Below are positions 62,744-64,000 of a stretch of DNA of 64,000 nt, in pieces. Below the pieces are notes generated by a model. The model was not told where the DNA came from. It was given only the letters and a program-made list of their open reading frames with translations, and did not search any database. Made by a program: the position numbers and the translations under genes. Origin of the DNA: Ruminococcus sp. (lineage in GTDB: Bacteria > Bacillota > Clostridia > Oscillospirales > Ruminococcaceae); NCBI GenBank assembly GCA_020861185.1, contig JAJBSV010000010.1, positions 1 through 64,000 of the forward strand, in the 5' to 3' direction. Position 1 is the first letter of the stretch. Every line of letters starts with the position of its first letter.

Positions 62744-63169
62744 TCAGTCGGCAACTACTACTCCCATGGAGCGGGCAGTGCCTGCAATCATGCTCATAGC
62801 GGCTTCTACGGAAGCGGCGTTGAGGTCGGGCATCTTCTGCTCGGCGATAGCTCTTACCTGATCCTTGGTGATTGTTGCAACCTTGGTCTTGTTCGGGGTA
62901 CCCGAAGCGGTCTCGATTCCGCAAGCCTTCTTGATAAGAACGGCTGCCGGCGGAGTCTTGGTGATGAATGTGAACGAACGGTCGGAGTAAACGGTGATAA
63001 CAACCGGGATGATAAGACCCATGTCGTTCTTGGTTCTCTCGTTGAAGTCCTTGGTGAACGCCATGATGTTTACGCCGTGCTGACCGAGCGCAGGACCAAC
63101 CGGCGGTGCAGGGGTTGCCTTGCCGGCGGGAATCTGAAGCTTGATAATTCCTGTAACTTTCTGTGCCAT
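62744..63169 (-). CDS. rplK: Ribosomal protein L11
   Basis: The 141-residue protein has [37 protein letters not shown] and [18 protein letters not shown]. The start at 63169 follows GGAGG. Confidence 0.97.
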   Translation of the reverse strand: MAQKVTGIIKLQIPAGKATPAPPVGPALGQHGVNIMAFTKDFNERTKNDMGLIIPVVITVYSDRSFTFITKTPPAAVLIKKACGIETASGTPNKTKVATITKDQVRAIAEQKMPDLNAASVEAAMSMIAGTARSMGVVVAD

Positions 63170-63189
63170 AATAATTTCCTCCAATTTTG

Positions 63190-63285
63190 TGGTGATAGAC
63201 CGGCGGTTCTCGTATGATTTTCATACAAGGCACAACACCGCCCATCTATTAGGCGAGCAGTCTTCCTGCTCTCCCACTGAATTTT
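63190..63285 (-). promoter_or_regulatory. rplK leader hairpins
   Basis: Between nusG and rplK the leftward transcript contains GAGAGCAGGAAGACTGCTC and TTGTATGAAAATCATAC hairpins. Similar leaders with a GTGGGAG motif often precede rplK in Firmicutes; regulation is inferred. Confidence 0.45.
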
Positions 63286-63290
63286 GTTTC

Positions 63291-63854
63291 TTAATCCTCT
63301 AACTTCTTGAGCTGAGAAATTGCGATGGTCGCCGGTGTCTCACGCCCGAACATCGAAACGACGATATCCGCCGTCTGGTTGTCCATGTCGATAGCCGTAA
63401 CCGAGCCGAGCCATCCGTTGAAGGGACCGCCTGTGACGGTGATGGTGTCGCCGACCTTGAAGCCGACGGTCGCCTCGGAGACCTTCTTGAAATCAACGCC
63501 CAAAGCCGCAACTTCCTTGTCGGAAAGCGGAACCGGCTTCGAGCCGGGACCTACAAAGCCCGTGACTCCTCTGGTGTTGCGGACGATATACCATGTGTCG
63601 TCGGTCATCACCATCTTGATGAGGACATAGCTCGGGAAGAGCTTGTTGTCTTCCTTCTTGCGCTTTCTTCCGCCCTCTTCTTCCTCTACGGGAGCTTCGG
63701 TCTCTTCGGTGGTTTCAAGCGGAATGCGGACCTCCTGAATCACGTCCTGAAGTCTGCGGTTCTCAACAACCTTTTCAATATTCTGTTTTACCTTGTTCTC
63801 ATATCCGGAATAGGTGTGAGCAACATACCATTTCGCCTGAGCGTTATCTTCCAT
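63291..63854 (-). CDS. nusG: Transcription elongation/antitermination factor NusG
   Basis: The 187-residue protein has the NGN start AKWYVAHTYSGYENKVKQNI, LFPSYVLIKM and the KOW motif KVGDTITVTGGPFNGWLGSV. A charged loop of EEEGGRKRKKEDN (about 58-72) is inserted in the NGN domain. Confidence 0.97.
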   Translation of the reverse strand: MEDNAQAKWYVAHTYSGYENKVKQNIEKVVENRRLQDVIQEVRIPLETTEETEAPVEEEEGGRKRKKEDNKLFPSYVLIKMVMTDDTWYIVRNTRGVTGFVGPGSKPVPLSDKEVAALGVDFKKVSEATVGFKVGDTITVTGGPFNGWLGSVTAIDMDNQTADIVVSMFGRETPATIAISQLKKLED

Positions 63855-63906
63855 TAGTGAATCTCCTCTGTCTGACTGATTGCCTGATTATGAGCCTGAA
63901 ACAAGT

Positions 63907-64000
63907 CTACGAGCCTGATACCAGTCTCAAAAGAAGTCCGAATATCGAGTCGACTGCGAACAGAGCCGCGCCGCTGATAATGCACACTGCCAATACAACA
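63907..64000 (-). CDS. secE: SecE, C-terminal end (runs off the window)
   Basis: The last 30 residues, VLAVCIISGAALFAVDSIFG followed by LLLRLVSGS, form the single membrane helix of the SecE translocase subunit. Position just before nusG is standard. The start lies beyond base 64000. Confidence 0.88.
   Translation of the reverse strand, partial: VVLAVCIISGAALFAVDSIFGLLLRLVSGS

Overview
The window looks like chromosome from an anaerobic, spore-lineage Firmicute of class Clostridia, most like gut Oscillospirales/Ruminococcaceae. The evidence is a Firmicutes-type rpoB/rpoC pair, Spo0A, SpoVG, a SleB-type cortex hydrolase homologue, T-box control of thrS, sigma-A promoters with 17-base spacers, strong Shine-Dalgarno sites, and gut plant-glycan enzymes (GH115, GH94). 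G+C looks close to one half by eye. I could not run searches, so family calls rest on motifs, length and gene order.

Layout. 0.3-3.2 kb: a sleB-like gene converges on thrS, which carries a T-box leader. 3.3-10 kb: holin-like toxin element A, then leftward genes for GH115 alpha-glucuronidase, a small NrdD-tail-like protein and GH94 cellobiose phosphorylase. 10.1-11.3 kb: a DUF378 membrane protein and a Sel1-repeat protein. 11.4-16.1 kb: a rightward envelope operon of Wzz-like co-polymerase/kinase activator, BY-kinase, PHP phosphatase, secreted protein, LCP transferase and VanZ-like protein. 16.1-24.5 kb: element B, alr, a YpsA-like protein, a degenerate LCP protein, zapA, U32 peptidase, dut, Gfo/Idh oxidoreductase and an AGCS symporter. 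24.5-27.2 kb: two PH-domain membrane proteins and hicAB. 27.4-32.8 kb: a CdaR/PucR-like regulator, ftsE, ftsX, an M23 murein hydrolase and an S41 protein that seems to have lost its catalytic residues. 32.9-39.6 kb: NUDIX, lexA, murC, spoVG, a second NUDIX, acpP, typA, and queT with a preQ1-I-like leader. 39.8-47.6 kb: rpoC and rpoB from their own promoter. 47.7-60.6 kb: element C, a DUF4349 lipoprotein, thioesterase, putative glycosidase, MATE pump, serC-serA, element D, tRNA-Pro, an NPTTG-anchored surface protein, element E, a sugar-binding lipoprotein and spo0A. 60.7-64 kb: rplL, rplJ, rplA, rplK, nusG and the tail of secE.

How the genes work together. Much of the window concerns the envelope and cell division: murC, alr, ftsEX with its hydrolase, zapA, LCP proteins and the tyrosine-phosphorylation module. 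The GH115 and GH94 proteins lack signal peptides, which suggests cytoplasmic processing of imported xylan and cellulose oligosaccharides.

Most unusual feature. There are five copies of a compact type I toxin-antitoxin-like element (A-E). Each encodes a 29-34 residue holin-like membrane peptide between two strong convergent promoters. In each, the toxin mRNA and a roughly 115-nt antisense RNA begin with nearly the same bases, and the antisense -35 box lies inside the toxin mRNA's terminator hairpin. Three of the five sit in the 13-kb segment that separates rplJL from rpoBC. Two of these (D and E) share an exact 210-bp inverted repeat around the tRNA-Pro and surface-protein genes.
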